The notes under the pieces were generated by a model, which was given only the letters and a program-made list of their open reading frames with translations, ran no database searches and was not told where the DNA came from. A program made the translations under genes and the position numbers. 64,000 nt of DNA, taken from assembly GCA_963755195.1 (NCBI GenBank), contig CAVWIZ010000008.1, positions 434,001 to 498,000 of the forward strand. The letters run 5' to 3'. Position 1 is the first letter of the stretch. Every line of letters starts with the position of its first letter. This DNA is from CAVQJU01 sp963755195 (GTDB lineage: Bacteria > Acidobacteriota > Vicinamibacteria > Vicinamibacterales > CAVVIG01). Below, piece by piece: positions 10,901 through 19,047 of this stretch.

Positions 10901-11037
10901 GGGAGCATCGTGGGAGCGGCGTCGAACGCGGCCTGGCCTTGCGGAGGCGTGACCGTCGTGACCGTCGTGACCACGGTTTCGGGTTCCGGGGCCTTGGGAG
11001 GGGTGAACGTGGTGAGGTCGTCGTCGCGATCGGTCAT
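7975..11037 (-). CDS. Ser/Thr protein kinase with TolB-like and TPR region
   Basis: A transmembrane eukaryotic-type kinase of about 1020 residues. Kinase motifs in order: glycine loop LLGIGGMGAVYQ, catalytic Lys in VALKVI, VVHRDLKPANIM, DFG in IMDFGIA, and YMAPEQARG. A Ser/Thr/Pro-rich linker precedes the domain. A single membrane helix (MMAATAVLVLALLGG) separates it from an external part that starts with the VMIADF-type TolB-like domain (ADFQNGTGDPAFDHTLEPML) and continues into many TPR units. This layout is very common in Acidobacteria. I use the ATG at 11037 (MTDRDDDLTTF). The frame stays open to a TTG at 11136, and that extra 33 residues contains a cysteine pattern (C-x10-C-x2-C) that could be part of a zinc ribbon, so the longer form is possible. 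No partner gene adjoins it. Confidence 0.9.
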   Translation of the reverse strand: MTDRDDDLTTFTPPKAPEPETVVTTVTTVTPPQGQAAFDAAPTMLPTSSLPTSSLPTSSLPTSFAASSFTGATGVAPSGAESGPLAIGERFGRYTIVRLLGIGGMGAVYQAWDEELEVIVALKVIRPEAMRDPVAEQEIERRFKRELLLARQVTHKNVVRIHDLGELNGIKYITMSYVEGTDLSTLVKQEGRLPVPKTLRIISSVVSGLVAAHAAGVVHRDLKPANIMIDADGEALIMDFGIARSTGGPSEASAPAPAGVRLGTWRSMSRHAETTMAGTIVGTVEYMAPEQARGEAADQRADVYATGLILYDLLVGKRRADRAESAVAELRARMERPLPHIKSLVPEVPDALAAIVTRAVEPDVTKRHQTTTEFAADLGRLDVNGRPLPLVRRLTPRMMAATAVLVLALLGGTYFVTRRVVEPTKKPDPVTMVIADFQNGTGDPAFDHTLEPMLRRALESAGFISAYDRSRVRVTFGVPPPAQLNDKAARELALKQGVGFVLSGSINSRGSGYEISLTAAQTVTGNVIASAKGRASGKEQVLPAATKLVTTIRKSLGDQTSDSAQLLAMKSLSTTSMEVASHYAAAVEAQSSSKFEEARQHFLKAVERDPNFGLGYQGLAIMSRNLGKLQDVEKYNTEALRHLEGMTDRERFAVRASYYMNTGDFQQCVKEYGELIAQYEADAVAHNNRALCMSKLRDMREAVEEMRWAVKILPKRVPFRGNLAIYATYAGDYQTAVDEANALEEPTDLATLALAFAQLGQGLLPEATATYEKLATIGVRGASWSASGVGDLALYQGRFSDAAHHFEQGAASDLAAKNGDKAARKLTSLAYALLMRGQKGPAVAAAEKALLGSNAASIRFLAARIFVEANAVARARTLAAGLSAELPAEPQAYGKIIEGGIALKNRDARQAIKILTDATSVLDTWWGHYDLGRAYLEQGAFLQADSEFDRCIKRRGEALSLLVDEEPTSGYFPTVYYYQGLVREGLKNPDAVESYRAYLAIRGQSKEDPLLPDVRRRAGR
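10861..10905 (-). repeat. Three 15-bp tandem repeats encoding a TSSLP-type linker
   Basis: Three successive copies of a 15-bp unit (plus strand CGACGAAGTCGGGAG, the middle copy starting GG). On the minus strand they encode repeated S-L-P-T-S in the linker before the kinase domain. Likely a flexible low-complexity spacer whose copy number can vary. Confidence 0.85.
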
Positions 11038-11443
11038 GACAGCGTGCAGAGCGGTGGAGCAAGCGACGCAGATCCCTCCCGTGTCACCCGCAGGACGACC
11101 GCAACGAGGACCGATAGCCGACCGAACATTGAACAAAGCACAACAGGGACTGGGCCGATTCTACCTCGGTCCTGGCCAGAAAGTTGACCGTACCAGACAA
11201 CTTCACGCCCGGCGCCCTGCCCGGTGTCTGTAGCCCCACTGACACAGCCGTCCTCGCGGCGAGACATGTCGTTCTTACAACTTGAGGGTTCCTTCCGCTA
11301 TGGCTATCGTTCGGTCTGCCGTTTCCCCCAGCGTGTCGGCGGTTTACGAGGTGCGAGGGCCTTGGCAGCTGCCGGCACGCCCCTTTTGCGGAGGGCCACC
11401 AACGCTGTCACATGCCTGACCAACTCTTACGTCGTGTGTCTAG
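11038..11443. other. Intergenic region upstream of the TPR kinase
   Basis: About 400 bases without a supported gene. It contains the possible N-terminal extension of the kinase (to 11136). A short inverted repeat, AAGTTG at 11181-11186 and CAACTT at 11198-11203, could be an operator for the kinase promoter. I see no RNA gene, terminator or insertion sequence here. Confidence 0.4.
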
Positions 11444-11653
11444 ATGACGCTCAGCGCCACCAGTCAGCCCTCCGCGCCGGACCCGCGTTGTCCGCGGTGC
11501 GCCCAGGCGGACGTGCGCCCGGCGCCGGAACCGATAACGCCAGCCGGCGAGCAATGGTTTCACTGCAACTACTGCCAGCGCCGCTTCTCCGTCAAACGCG
11601 CTCACACTGCCTTGAGCTGGCCGCCCCTGGCCACTTTGGCAGATGGCCAGTAG
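11444..11653 (+). CDS. Small zinc-ribbon protein (69 aa)
   Basis: A 69-residue protein with two CxxC pairs spaced 26 residues apart (CPRC near residue 18 and CNYC near residue 44). The second is followed by QRRFSV, the layout of a single treble-clef or zinc-ribbon fold. Such ribbons bind one zinc ion and act as nucleic-acid or protein adaptors; no specific function can be given. Start is the ATG at 11444. It is a solitary gene, followed by the G/C-skewed repeat region. Confidence 0.55.
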   Translation: MTLSATSQPSAPDPRCPRCAQADVRPAPEPITPAGEQWFHCNYCQRRFSVKRAHTALSWPPLATLADGQ

Positions 11654-11954
11654 CCCTGCCCTGACAGCCTTCGGCCCTTTGCCCTACCACGGGCCTGTCT
11701 CCACGGGCTCTCAGAGTGCATTGCAAAATGACGAGGGTAGGGCTGAAGGCTCAGGGCTAAGGGCAGATGTAAGCGGGAAGCCCTCAGCACTTAGCCCTCA
11801 GCCCTGACAGAGCCATTTCGCAGCGCTAAGGTTCTCACCCTCAAGAGCCGACACCACGGATACGCATGCCACCCGGAACCCGGGTGTTATGACGTTCTTG
11901 AGGCTGGACCGCGGCCAACCCCCTGAGGCCGTTTTGGACGTGCGGGTGACTGAA
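11654..11954. repeat. Low-complexity repeat region (GGGCTGAGGGCTAAGGGC type)
   Basis: About 160 bases built from degenerate copies of the words AGCCCT/AGGGCT, in both orientations (for example CAGGGCTAAGGGC near 11750 and the cleaner copy at 11779-11810). The remainder to 11954 has no supported gene. These words recur at 14168-14199 and, in a related form, at 16557-16654. Confidence 0.6.
11779..11810 (+). repeat. 32-bp dispersed repeat, copy A
   Basis: A 32-base sequence that recurs, inverted and with one mismatch, at 14168-14199. The pair encloses the bactofilin, Rmf-like, PilZ and small membrane protein genes. Confidence 0.85.
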
Positions 11955-12140
11955 ATGGCGGGTTGGGTAATACTGGCGGTCAGTGCGCTGATTCCCGTGT
12001 GGCTGGCACGCGTCCTCTTAGGCGTCGCCCTCGCCGGCCTGACGTCGCCCGTCCGGGCACCCTACGAGGATGTCCCTGGTGTCCACCGCAACGACCATCT
12101 CGCACCATCGAAGGCGGCGAAAACACAGCCGTCAGTCTAG
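11955..12140 (+). CDS. Possible small membrane protein (61 aa)
   Basis: From ATG 11955 the frame encodes a short peptide with one strongly hydrophobic segment (WVILAVSALIPVWLARVLLG) then a polar tail. No family recognised. It precedes bactofilin by about 70 bases on the same strand. The frame extends back to an ATG at 11889. Evidence is limited to the membrane-like segment and the otherwise empty space. Confidence 0.3.
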   Translation: MAGWVILAVSALIPVWLARVLLGVALAGLTSPVRAPYEDVPGVHRNDHLAPSKAAKTQPSV

Positions 12141-12212
12141 AATCGACAGAACCAGGTTCTGGCGGAAGCCCCTGGTCTGCGAAAGACCCAAGGGTGCCCG
12201 GATGGAGGAACA

Positions 12213-12614
12213 GTGGCAAATGGAGTGACGTCGTACGAACGACCGCAGCCGAACGTCGTACCCGAGCCCAAATCGATCGACGAACGGCGCGTCACCGCGT
12301 GGATCGGCAAAGCCCTCACGATTCAAGGCCGAGTCATCAGCTCTCACGACCTCATGATCGAGGGGCAGGTCGAAGGGACGATCGAGCTTGGTGACCATGC
12401 CCTCACCGTGGGCGTGGGTGCCGGAATCAAGGCCGACCTGGTGGCAAAAACCATCACCATCAGCGGCGCCGTGACGGGCAACGTGACCGCCAGCGACAAA
12501 GTCGATCTGCGAGCCACCGGTTCGGTGGACGGCGACATCATCGCGCCGCGCGTAATCATGGCCGAGGGTGGAATCATCAACGGCCGTGTCGACGTGACAG
12601 GAAAAAGGGGCTAG
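12213..12614 (+). CDS. Bactofilin (polymer-forming cytoskeletal protein)
   Basis: A 133-residue bactofilin. These proteins self-assemble without nucleotide into filaments that organise cell-shape or envelope machinery. The core is the right-handed beta-helix of short hydrophobic/Gly turns: IQGRVISSHDLMIEGQVEG, then ITISGAVTGNVTASDKVDL, then DGDIIAPRVIMAEGGIING. It is flanked by unstructured ends, including the N-terminal proline-rich stretch seen in the family. The start is GTG 12213, chosen because GGAGG lies four bases upstream (12204-12208). The next genes downstream are an Rmf-like protein and, convergently, a PilZ protein. Confidence 0.93.
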   Translation: MANGVTSYERPQPNVVPEPKSIDERRVTAWIGKALTIQGRVISSHDLMIEGQVEGTIELGDHALTVGVGAGIKADLVAKTITISGAVTGNVTASDKVDLRATGSVDGDIIAPRVIMAEGGIINGRVDVTGKRG

Positions 12615-12719
12615 CGTCATGGCCCGTGGTATCGAACCGGCGACGGTCAGCGCCACGTCGATACGAGACGTGCGCCGCGCTCGCATCACGGCGAAGAGCA
12701 TGCAAATATCGCCGTGCTC

Positions 12720-13028
12720 ATGGATGACGCGACGTATTGGGAAGCGCGCGCGCGGGGACGCGAATCGTTTTGGCACGGGCGTCCGCTCTGGACCAACCCG
12801 TCGACGGGACGCGACGCTCGAGAGTGGACCAGAGGGTGGCAGGACGGCCTCGCTGATTTGTCGCGCCGCCGCGGACTCATCCTTTCCGCCTCGGCCGCTG
12901 AAACCGCCGAGTGGCAGGCGCTGCTCGTCCTGTATCGTCCTGCCGACGTGATGCCCGCGCCTCGCCGCCGCCGAGCCATCGGCCCGAGGGTGTCGAAGGC
13001 GACAAGAACGGCGGGGCGGAGCTACTGA
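12720..13028 (+). CDS. Rmf/CrpP-like domain protein (102 aa)
   Basis: The first half (about residues 5-45) has the pattern A-x3-G-x5-G-x3-W-x2-N-P...W-x2-GW-x2-G. It resembles the ribosome modulation factor/CrpP fold, where an aromatic-rich helix pair ends in GW-x-x-G (here TRGWQDG). The rest is Arg-rich. In E. coli Rmf dimerises 70S ribosomes in stationary phase; CrpP was reported to act on fluoroquinolones. Neither activity can be claimed here. Start is ATG 12720; a GTG two codons earlier is equally possible. The stop overlaps the convergent PilZ gene by seven bases. Confidence 0.5.
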   Translation: MDDATYWEARARGRESFWHGRPLWTNPSTGRDAREWTRGWQDGLADLSRRRGLILSASAAETAEWQALLVLYRPADVMPAPRRRRAIGPRVSKATRTAGRSY

Positions 13029-13723
13029 ACCTCGACTGAGTCCGACGACGGCTGGGCGCCGCCGGGAACGTTGTCGACAAACGCCTTCCAGGCCTGCTCG
13101 ACCTTGGCCTGATTCTGAGCCAACGCACCACCACAAAAGGTCGTTTCCGTGCGCCCGTTCGACAGCCGCGGTTTTGCCCACATCCGCTGCACCGTGACGG
13201 TGAGGCCGATCAGGGGAATTCGCACGTTGAAGTACGGCGGCGGCACGGTCCGCCGGTCGCGCGGCATCTCGAGGCACACACCTTCCCTGCTCAGGTCGAC
13301 GATGTTTGACGGCACACCATTCACAATCGCATCGAACCGGTTCACGGACTTTCGCTCTGAACGGCGCACCGGCCGTCCCTCCACCATCGCCATGGAGACC
13401 GTGCAGGCCAGCATGGCGGGTTCGACGGGCCTCGAGAGATACATGTTCCGCCCAATCGCCGACGTGCACTCCTCCGTGTCGCCAATCACGACCGTGGGCG
13501 TCAACGGATTGCGGCCGCGGCCCGTCGCGATGAGTCCGCCCCGGAAGGCGAGCGTGGTGTCTGCGATCAGGAGGTCGAACGCGCGCGACTGCATTTCCTC
13601 GCGCGCCGCGCCGGGGCTGGGCCGCTCCACAGGCTCGAAACCGTCTGCGGTGAGCCAGTCGGCAACGGTCGCAGACTCGGTGAGATCGGACAGCGCGATG
13701 ATGATTCGAGGACGATCTGCCAT
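13022..13723 (-). CDS. Receiver-like plus PilZ domain protein
   Basis: A 233-residue two-domain protein. Residues 1-105 look like a degenerate response-regulator receiver (IIIALSDL...FDLLIADTTL). The C-terminal half carries a PilZ signature: R-x-x-x-R (RRSERK, around residue 120) and D-x-S-x-x-G (DLSREGVCLEM), the residues that bind cyclic di-GMP. This suggests a cytoplasmic c-di-GMP effector controlling surface or cytoskeletal functions. Such fusions are frequent in Acidobacteria and Deltaproteobacteria. It is convergent with the Rmf-like gene and close to bactofilin. Confidence 0.8.
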   Translation of the reverse strand: MADRPRIIIALSDLTESATVADWLTADGFEPVERPSPGAAREEMQSRAFDLLIADTTLAFRGGLIATGRGRNPLTPTVVIGDTEECTSAIGRNMYLSRPVEPAMLACTVSMAMVEGRPVRRSERKSVNRFDAIVNGVPSNIVDLSREGVCLEMPRDRRTVPPPYFNVRIPLIGLTVTVQRMWAKPRLSNGRTETTFCGGALAQNQAKVEQAWKAFVDNVPGGAQPSSDSVEVQ

Positions 13724-13848
13724 ATTGGAGTCTCCCCAGTGCAGCCAGTGTGCCAGGGCAAAAACCTGGGGAACTCAAGTGTGGGGCGGCGGGGGCCGCA
13801 CGAATATGCACCCGCGAGGACGATAACTGTAAGTAACTGAAAGTGCCC

Positions 13849-14088
13849 CTACTGGACGAGCGGCAAGGTTTTCACCGCGTCTTTCGCCTCGACCCACTCG
13901 CCGTCGATTCGGACCATGAACGTGCCGGTGCGGGCCTTCCCCTTCCATCCCTCCGGCCGGAACCCGATGTCGGCGCCTGAAATAATCGGACTGGGCTCGC
14001 GCCGCGTCTGCGCGGACACCAGGCCCGCGACGACGCCAAGCGAAACCACCCACAGGATCACGAACGTCAACCGGCTCCTCATCGACAT
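13849..14088 (-). CDS. Small signal-anchored protein (79 aa)
   Basis: The start ATG at 14088 is preceded by AGGAGG with nine bases spacing, which decides against longer starts. The product begins with a positively charged end and a hydrophobic helix (LTFVILWVVSLGVVAGLVSA), then a short exported domain with regular beta-like spacing (GTFMVRIDGEWVEAKD). No family recognised. Probably periplasmic or inner-membrane anchored. Confidence 0.65.
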   Translation of the reverse strand: MSMRSRLTFVILWVVSLGVVAGLVSAQTRREPSPIISGADIGFRPEGWKGKARTGTFMVRIDGEWVEAKDAVKTLPLVQ

Positions 14089-14167
14089 TGGGTCTTCCCT
14101 CCTCACCGCATCAGACGTGGGCAATCGTTTGACGGTCTGGAGAGGACCAGCCGTTGCGAATTAGCTC

Positions 14168-14199
14168 CTGTCAGGGCTGAGGGCCAAGTGCTGAGGGCT
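14168..14199 (-). repeat. 32-bp dispersed repeat, copy B (inverted relative to 11779-11810)
   Basis: The reverse complement matches 31 of 32 bases of the copy at 11779-11810. It lies between the small membrane protein and the broken TonB receptor. Confidence 0.85.
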
Positions 14200-14228
14200 C
14201 TTTACGCGCGTCGCTTGGCAATGCTCTC

Positions 14229-16428
14229 TCAGAACCGCTTGGACAGTTGGATGCTGAGGTTTCGGCCTCGCGGGTGAAACACCCCGTTGTTGACGACCAT
14301 GCCGACCGGCTCCGTGTTGTTGAACAGATTCATCACCGACAGCCGGAAATCGAAGTTGGCGATCGACATCCCGGGCCAGGTAGCTCCCGTCCAGATACCA
14401 GTCTCCGGACAGCTCGCCGTAGCCGCCCGGGTTCGGCGCGCTGAACGGCTCGACGATCTTCATCTTGTTCCACCCGCGCACGTTCGCATTGACGGAATGG
14501 TGGTCGCGAAGGGCGACGTCGGCGCCGACGTTCCACATGTGCATCGGATAGTTCAGCCATTCGCGGTTGGCGTTCGTGAGCGCGCCATCCAGCAACTGGG
14601 TCACCCCGTTGACGTCGACGCCGGTCGGAATGCTCCGGAGGTACCCGCGCGCCAGCGAGTAGTTGCCGTTCAGCGCGACATCGGGACCGAGGAAATAGCG
14701 AGCCTCGAGCTCGCCGCCGTACGAATAGGCCTGGCCCATGTTGCGGTAGCCGAGATCGAGCTTCGTCTCCCAGCTGATGAAGTTGTCGACCGCCATGTAG
14801 AACATCGTGCCGACCAGATAGTTGCCCTTGTCGGCGAAGGTGAGCTGCACGTCGTGCGACCGCACCTGCTCGGACTTGTCCACGACGTTGACGTCCTCGA
14901 TGGTCTTCGAAGGCGAGCGATAGAACTTGCCGCCCGACTTCGAGTAGGCCGCGTTCGGCCGCAGATAGCCGGTGTTGAAGACGTACTTGGCCGTCAGGCT
15001 GGAAGAAATGGAGTGGATGATGCCCGCTCGCGGCAGGAACACGGTTCGATTCTCGCGCCAGTCATTGTGGTCGGCGCGGAGGCCCGCGAAGACGTCGGTC
15101 TTGTGATCGTTGAAGCTGAACCGATCTTCGGCGTAGGCGGCGACGTTGTTGTCTTTGCCCGACGGAATGTCGACGACCGGCACCTGCTCCTCGCCCGGAG
15201 CCGGCGTCGTGGGCAGGTTCGTCTCGGTGTCGAAGCGGAAACCGCGGTTCGGCCCGGCGATCGTGTGCACGTACTTGGCGCCGAAACAGAAGCGAATGTG
15301 CGGCGCTGAACTGATAGGTGGCCGTGGCTTCCGCGGCGCGCGGCCAGTTCCTCGCGACTCTGGTCCTCGATGAAACGCGTGTCCAGCGCCGGGTCCGTCT
15401 GGCTCAGCTGCAGCGGAAATCGATTCTGCAGCAGCATGTCGCCGTACACGGTGTAGTGAATCTTGAAGCGATCGCCATAGGTCTGTGTCGTCTGGTAGTC
15501 GAGGTAGGCCTTGCGCATCCGCAGCTCCGACCCGGGTCGCGTGCCGCCGGCCGGGTCGTACGACCAGGAGTCCCACGGATAGGGAACGCTGGTCTGAACG
15601 ACGCGTGCCAGAATCTGCTGGCCGTTCGCGCTCTTGAGCTTCAGGTACAGCTCGAAGCCGGGATACTGCGCGTCGAGCGAAGGCCACACGTTGGTGAACG
15701 CCCCCCACGGAAACTTGACGTTGGGTCCGCTGGGTGTGTTGTAGCCGTCGGCCGTCCAGTAGCTGGCGGAGATCACGCCTTTCGCGTCGCCCATCCGAAA
15801 TGTCTTTCATCAGGTTGAGCGTCCACAGCGCATCTCCGCTGCCGTAGCCGCTCGAGACGCGCACCGCTTTCTCGATCCGGCAGCTCGTCCCTGGTCACCA
15901 CGTTGATGATCGCGTTGGCCGCGCTGCCGCCCCACAGGACCGAGCCCGGGCCCGCGAATGATTTCGATGCGCTCGACCTTTTCGAGCGCGGGGATCTGAT
16001 CCTGCTGCTGAAATCCGTGGGAGACGATGCTGTTTTGCGGGTGGCCATCGATGAGCAGCAGAATGTGATCGTTGCCGTCCGACACCAGGCCGCGGGTGCC
16101 CACCAGCTTCCACGTGGCCTGGCTCGAGGGAAAGAAGCCGGGCACCCTGGCGAGGACGTCGTCGATCGTGCGAAACCCGGACCGCTCGATGTCCCGGGCC
16201 GTGATCACGCTCATGATCGAGGTCGCGCGCGTGAGTGTTCTCTTCGGCGCGGGACGCCGTGATCACTTCCACTTTCATCAGGTCTTCGATCGACAATTCT
16301 GAAAGCTTCACCGCGTCACGGCTCCGCCCCTGCGCCAGGCCAACCGCCGGAGTGAGACTCAGGCAGGCGCACAGGAGCCTCGCGACCACGGGTCGGCTGC
16401 GGACAGGATGATGAGCGCTGCTTGCCAT
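14229..16428 (-). pseudogene. TonB-dependent outer-membrane receptor, multiply frameshifted
   Basis: Read with frame changes the gene encodes about 730 residues. These are a signal peptide, a plug domain (ITARDIERSGFRTIDDVLAR, then LLLIDGHPQNS, EIIRGPG and VLWGGSAANAIINVVT), a beta-barrel of alternating aromatic strands, and the canonical C-terminal end MNLFNN...GRNLSIQLSKRF with terminal Phe. Frame changes fall near 16225, 15950, 15870, 15800, 15320 and 14375. Such receptors use TonB energy to import siderophores, glycans or vitamins; the ligand is unknown. Every part of the barrel is present, so the gene could be intact with sequencing errors. As given it cannot be translated in one frame. 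Confidence 0.85.
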
Positions 16429-16556
16429 AATCGTTGGGAAACAGTCGTTGCGAAGACGCGAACGGTCTGCGGCCGCCTGCTGGGGAAAGCGATCCTGTTC
16501 CAGAGTAGGTGGAACACATGCGGGACCCTTGTACTGTTGTGAACACGACAGAGGAC

Positions 16557-16654
16557 GGGGACTAGGGGCTAGGGACTAGGGGCTTGGGACTAGGGGCTTG
16601 GGACTAGGGGCTTGGGACTAGGGGCTTGGGGCTTGGGGTTGGGGCTAGGGCTTG
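16557..16654 (+). repeat. G-rich tandem repeat, 14-bp unit
   Basis: Successive units close to GGGGCTTGGGACTA (four clean copies, then degenerate G-rich copies). The array runs through the stop codon of the minus-strand gene that ends at 16645. Runs of four G on the plus strand could form G-quadruplexes. Related words occur at 11654-11810 and 14168-14199. Confidence 0.9.
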
Positions 16655-17532
16655 GATGCGGCCTTGCCGGCGGCCATCAGGGCCCGCAGCTTCTGCATGT
16701 ATTCGGGATACGTTGTCTCGGCGCCGCCGTTGGCCGCTTCGATTGGTATGCCGTGGCTCCTGGCGAACTCGCCCGCGAACGGGCTCTTGCCGGGCAGGTA
16801 GCTCGGCACGACGCCAGGCGGCCGATCGACGATTTCATCGACGTATTCGCACGGCCACAGCCAGTTGCCCGCCGGGCGCGGGTTCAGCACGAACTCCTCG
16901 CTCCGCAGCAGCGGCTCGGTGAGATACACGGGGTCGGTCCACTGTACGAGGTGCGTCATGATATTTCCGTGACGGATGAAGTGCTCGACCATCGACGACT
17001 TCTCGCTGTTCGGAATGCCGTTGCGCCGGATCCACTCCTGCTTGATGTGCGTGGTGTACACGGTGAGGATGTCGCCGTCATACCGACCGGTCGAGAACCC
17101 CTGCCAGGTGTGCGGCGCGAATGAAGGCGGATGCGCCCGGCCGTCCATCCAGATCGTCCGCTCCTGCTCGTAGGTGCTGATGTACATCTTGATCGCGGTC
17201 AGTTCCTGCGTGCGAAGGTCTTTCTCTTCCCAGATCCGGACCTGCAGCGGCCCATGAAAGATGTACGGCGAGTTGTGGACCTTGCACTGATGCTCGCGAA
17301 GCGTGAGCCGCGACGCGTCCCAGCTGTCCGCCGCGAGTCGGGCGCCGTCGGTGATGGGCAGCCCGGTGTAGTCGCCGAGCTCCGGACCAGGGCCCCGGTC
17401 GGGCTGATCCTCGTGCATGCGAGGGCCCCAGTCGCCGCTCAGGCCGACTTGCGCGAACAACGGATGGGGCGCCAACGTCAAAGTCAACATTACGGCGCCA
17501 GCGACGATGATTCGGCGGACCAACAACGTCAT
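16645..17532 (-). CDS. Secreted protein of unknown function, paralogue of 39486-40397
   Basis: Begins with a signal peptide (VAGAVMLTLTLAPHPLFA, cleavage near residue 28). The mature part contains the phrase RGPGPELGDY and several conserved Trp motifs (WMDGR, TWQGFSTG). A very similar protein is encoded at 39486-40397 (shared D-GPERGPGPELGDY and RTIWMDGRxHP motifs), showing a paralogous family. Such proteins are widespread in Acidobacteria but have no assigned reaction. Start ATG 17532 is preceded by GGAGAGAG; a GTG two codons earlier is less likely. The stop lies in the G-rich repeat array. Confidence 0.8.
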   Translation of the reverse strand: MTLLVRRIIVAGAVMLTLTLAPHPLFAQVGLSGDWGPRMHEDQPDRGPGPELGDYTGLPITDGARLAADSWDASRLTLREHQCKVHNSPYIFHGPLQVRIWEEKDLRTQELTAIKMYISTYEQERTIWMDGRAHPPSFAPHTWQGFSTGRYDGDILTVYTTHIKQEWIRRNGIPNSEKSSMVEHFIRHGNIMTHLVQWTDPVYLTEPLLRSEEFVLNPRPAGNWLWPCEYVDEIVDRPPGVVPSYLPGKSPFAGEFARSHGIPIEAANGGAETTYPEYMQKLRALMAAGKAASKP

Positions 17533-17611
17533 CACCACTCTCTCCAGCCGACGGCGGCCTGGACGGGCCCATCATAGCGCAGCCGGCCGCACGTCCTCGC
17601 GCGTCGAACGT

Positions 17612-18025
17612 TCAGGCTTCGACAGCCACGGTAATGGGAACCGCCAGCTTCAGAGTGTTCGTCACGACGCACGCGCGGCCGGCGATTTCGACAAGTTTTT
17701 CGAGCGCCGCGCGATCGTCGCACGTGGCGCCCACGGTCATCGTCATGGCGGTGACGCGGCTCGGGGGACCCTCGACCGTCGCCGTCACGGTGATGCGGAC
17801 GTCCGCGATATCGGCTGCAGCGGCCTCACGGGCGCGGATCGCCGCCAGCAGGTTGCTCATGAAGCACCCGCCGAGCGACACGAGCAGGTATTCACCGCCG
17901 AGCGGCCCCCGGTCGGTGCCGCCGCCGGCGATGGGCCGGTCGATCGTCACGCGGTGAGTTCGCACGAGGCCGACCGACGCCGACGCGCCGTCCTGCTCGA
18001 CCCGCACCTGGAGTGTCTGTCCCAT
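17612..18025 (-). CDS. OsmC/Ohr family protein
   Basis: 137 residues, the normal size for OsmC-like proteins, which reduce organic hydroperoxides through two cysteines as a homodimer. The first conserved Cys sits in GGCFMSNLLA (about residue 53). The second sits in AGRACVVTNTL (about residue 117), inside the family motif E-x-A-x-x-x-C-x-V-x-x-(T/S)L. It is divergent from the ABC transporter genes with about 40 bases between starts, so the two units may share a control region. Confidence 0.9.
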   Translation of the reverse strand: MGQTLQVRVEQDGASASVGLVRTHRVTIDRPIAGGGTDRGPLGGEYLLVSLGGCFMSNLLAAIRAREAAAADIADVRITVTATVEGPPSRVTAMTMTVGATCDDRAALEKLVEIAGRACVVTNTLKLAVPITVAVEA

Positions 18026-18066
18026 GCGCGCATGGTAACATTCGCGCCCACCGATCCTTTCAGCCT

Positions 18067-19043
<977 letters not shown>

Positions 19044-19047
<4 letters not shown>

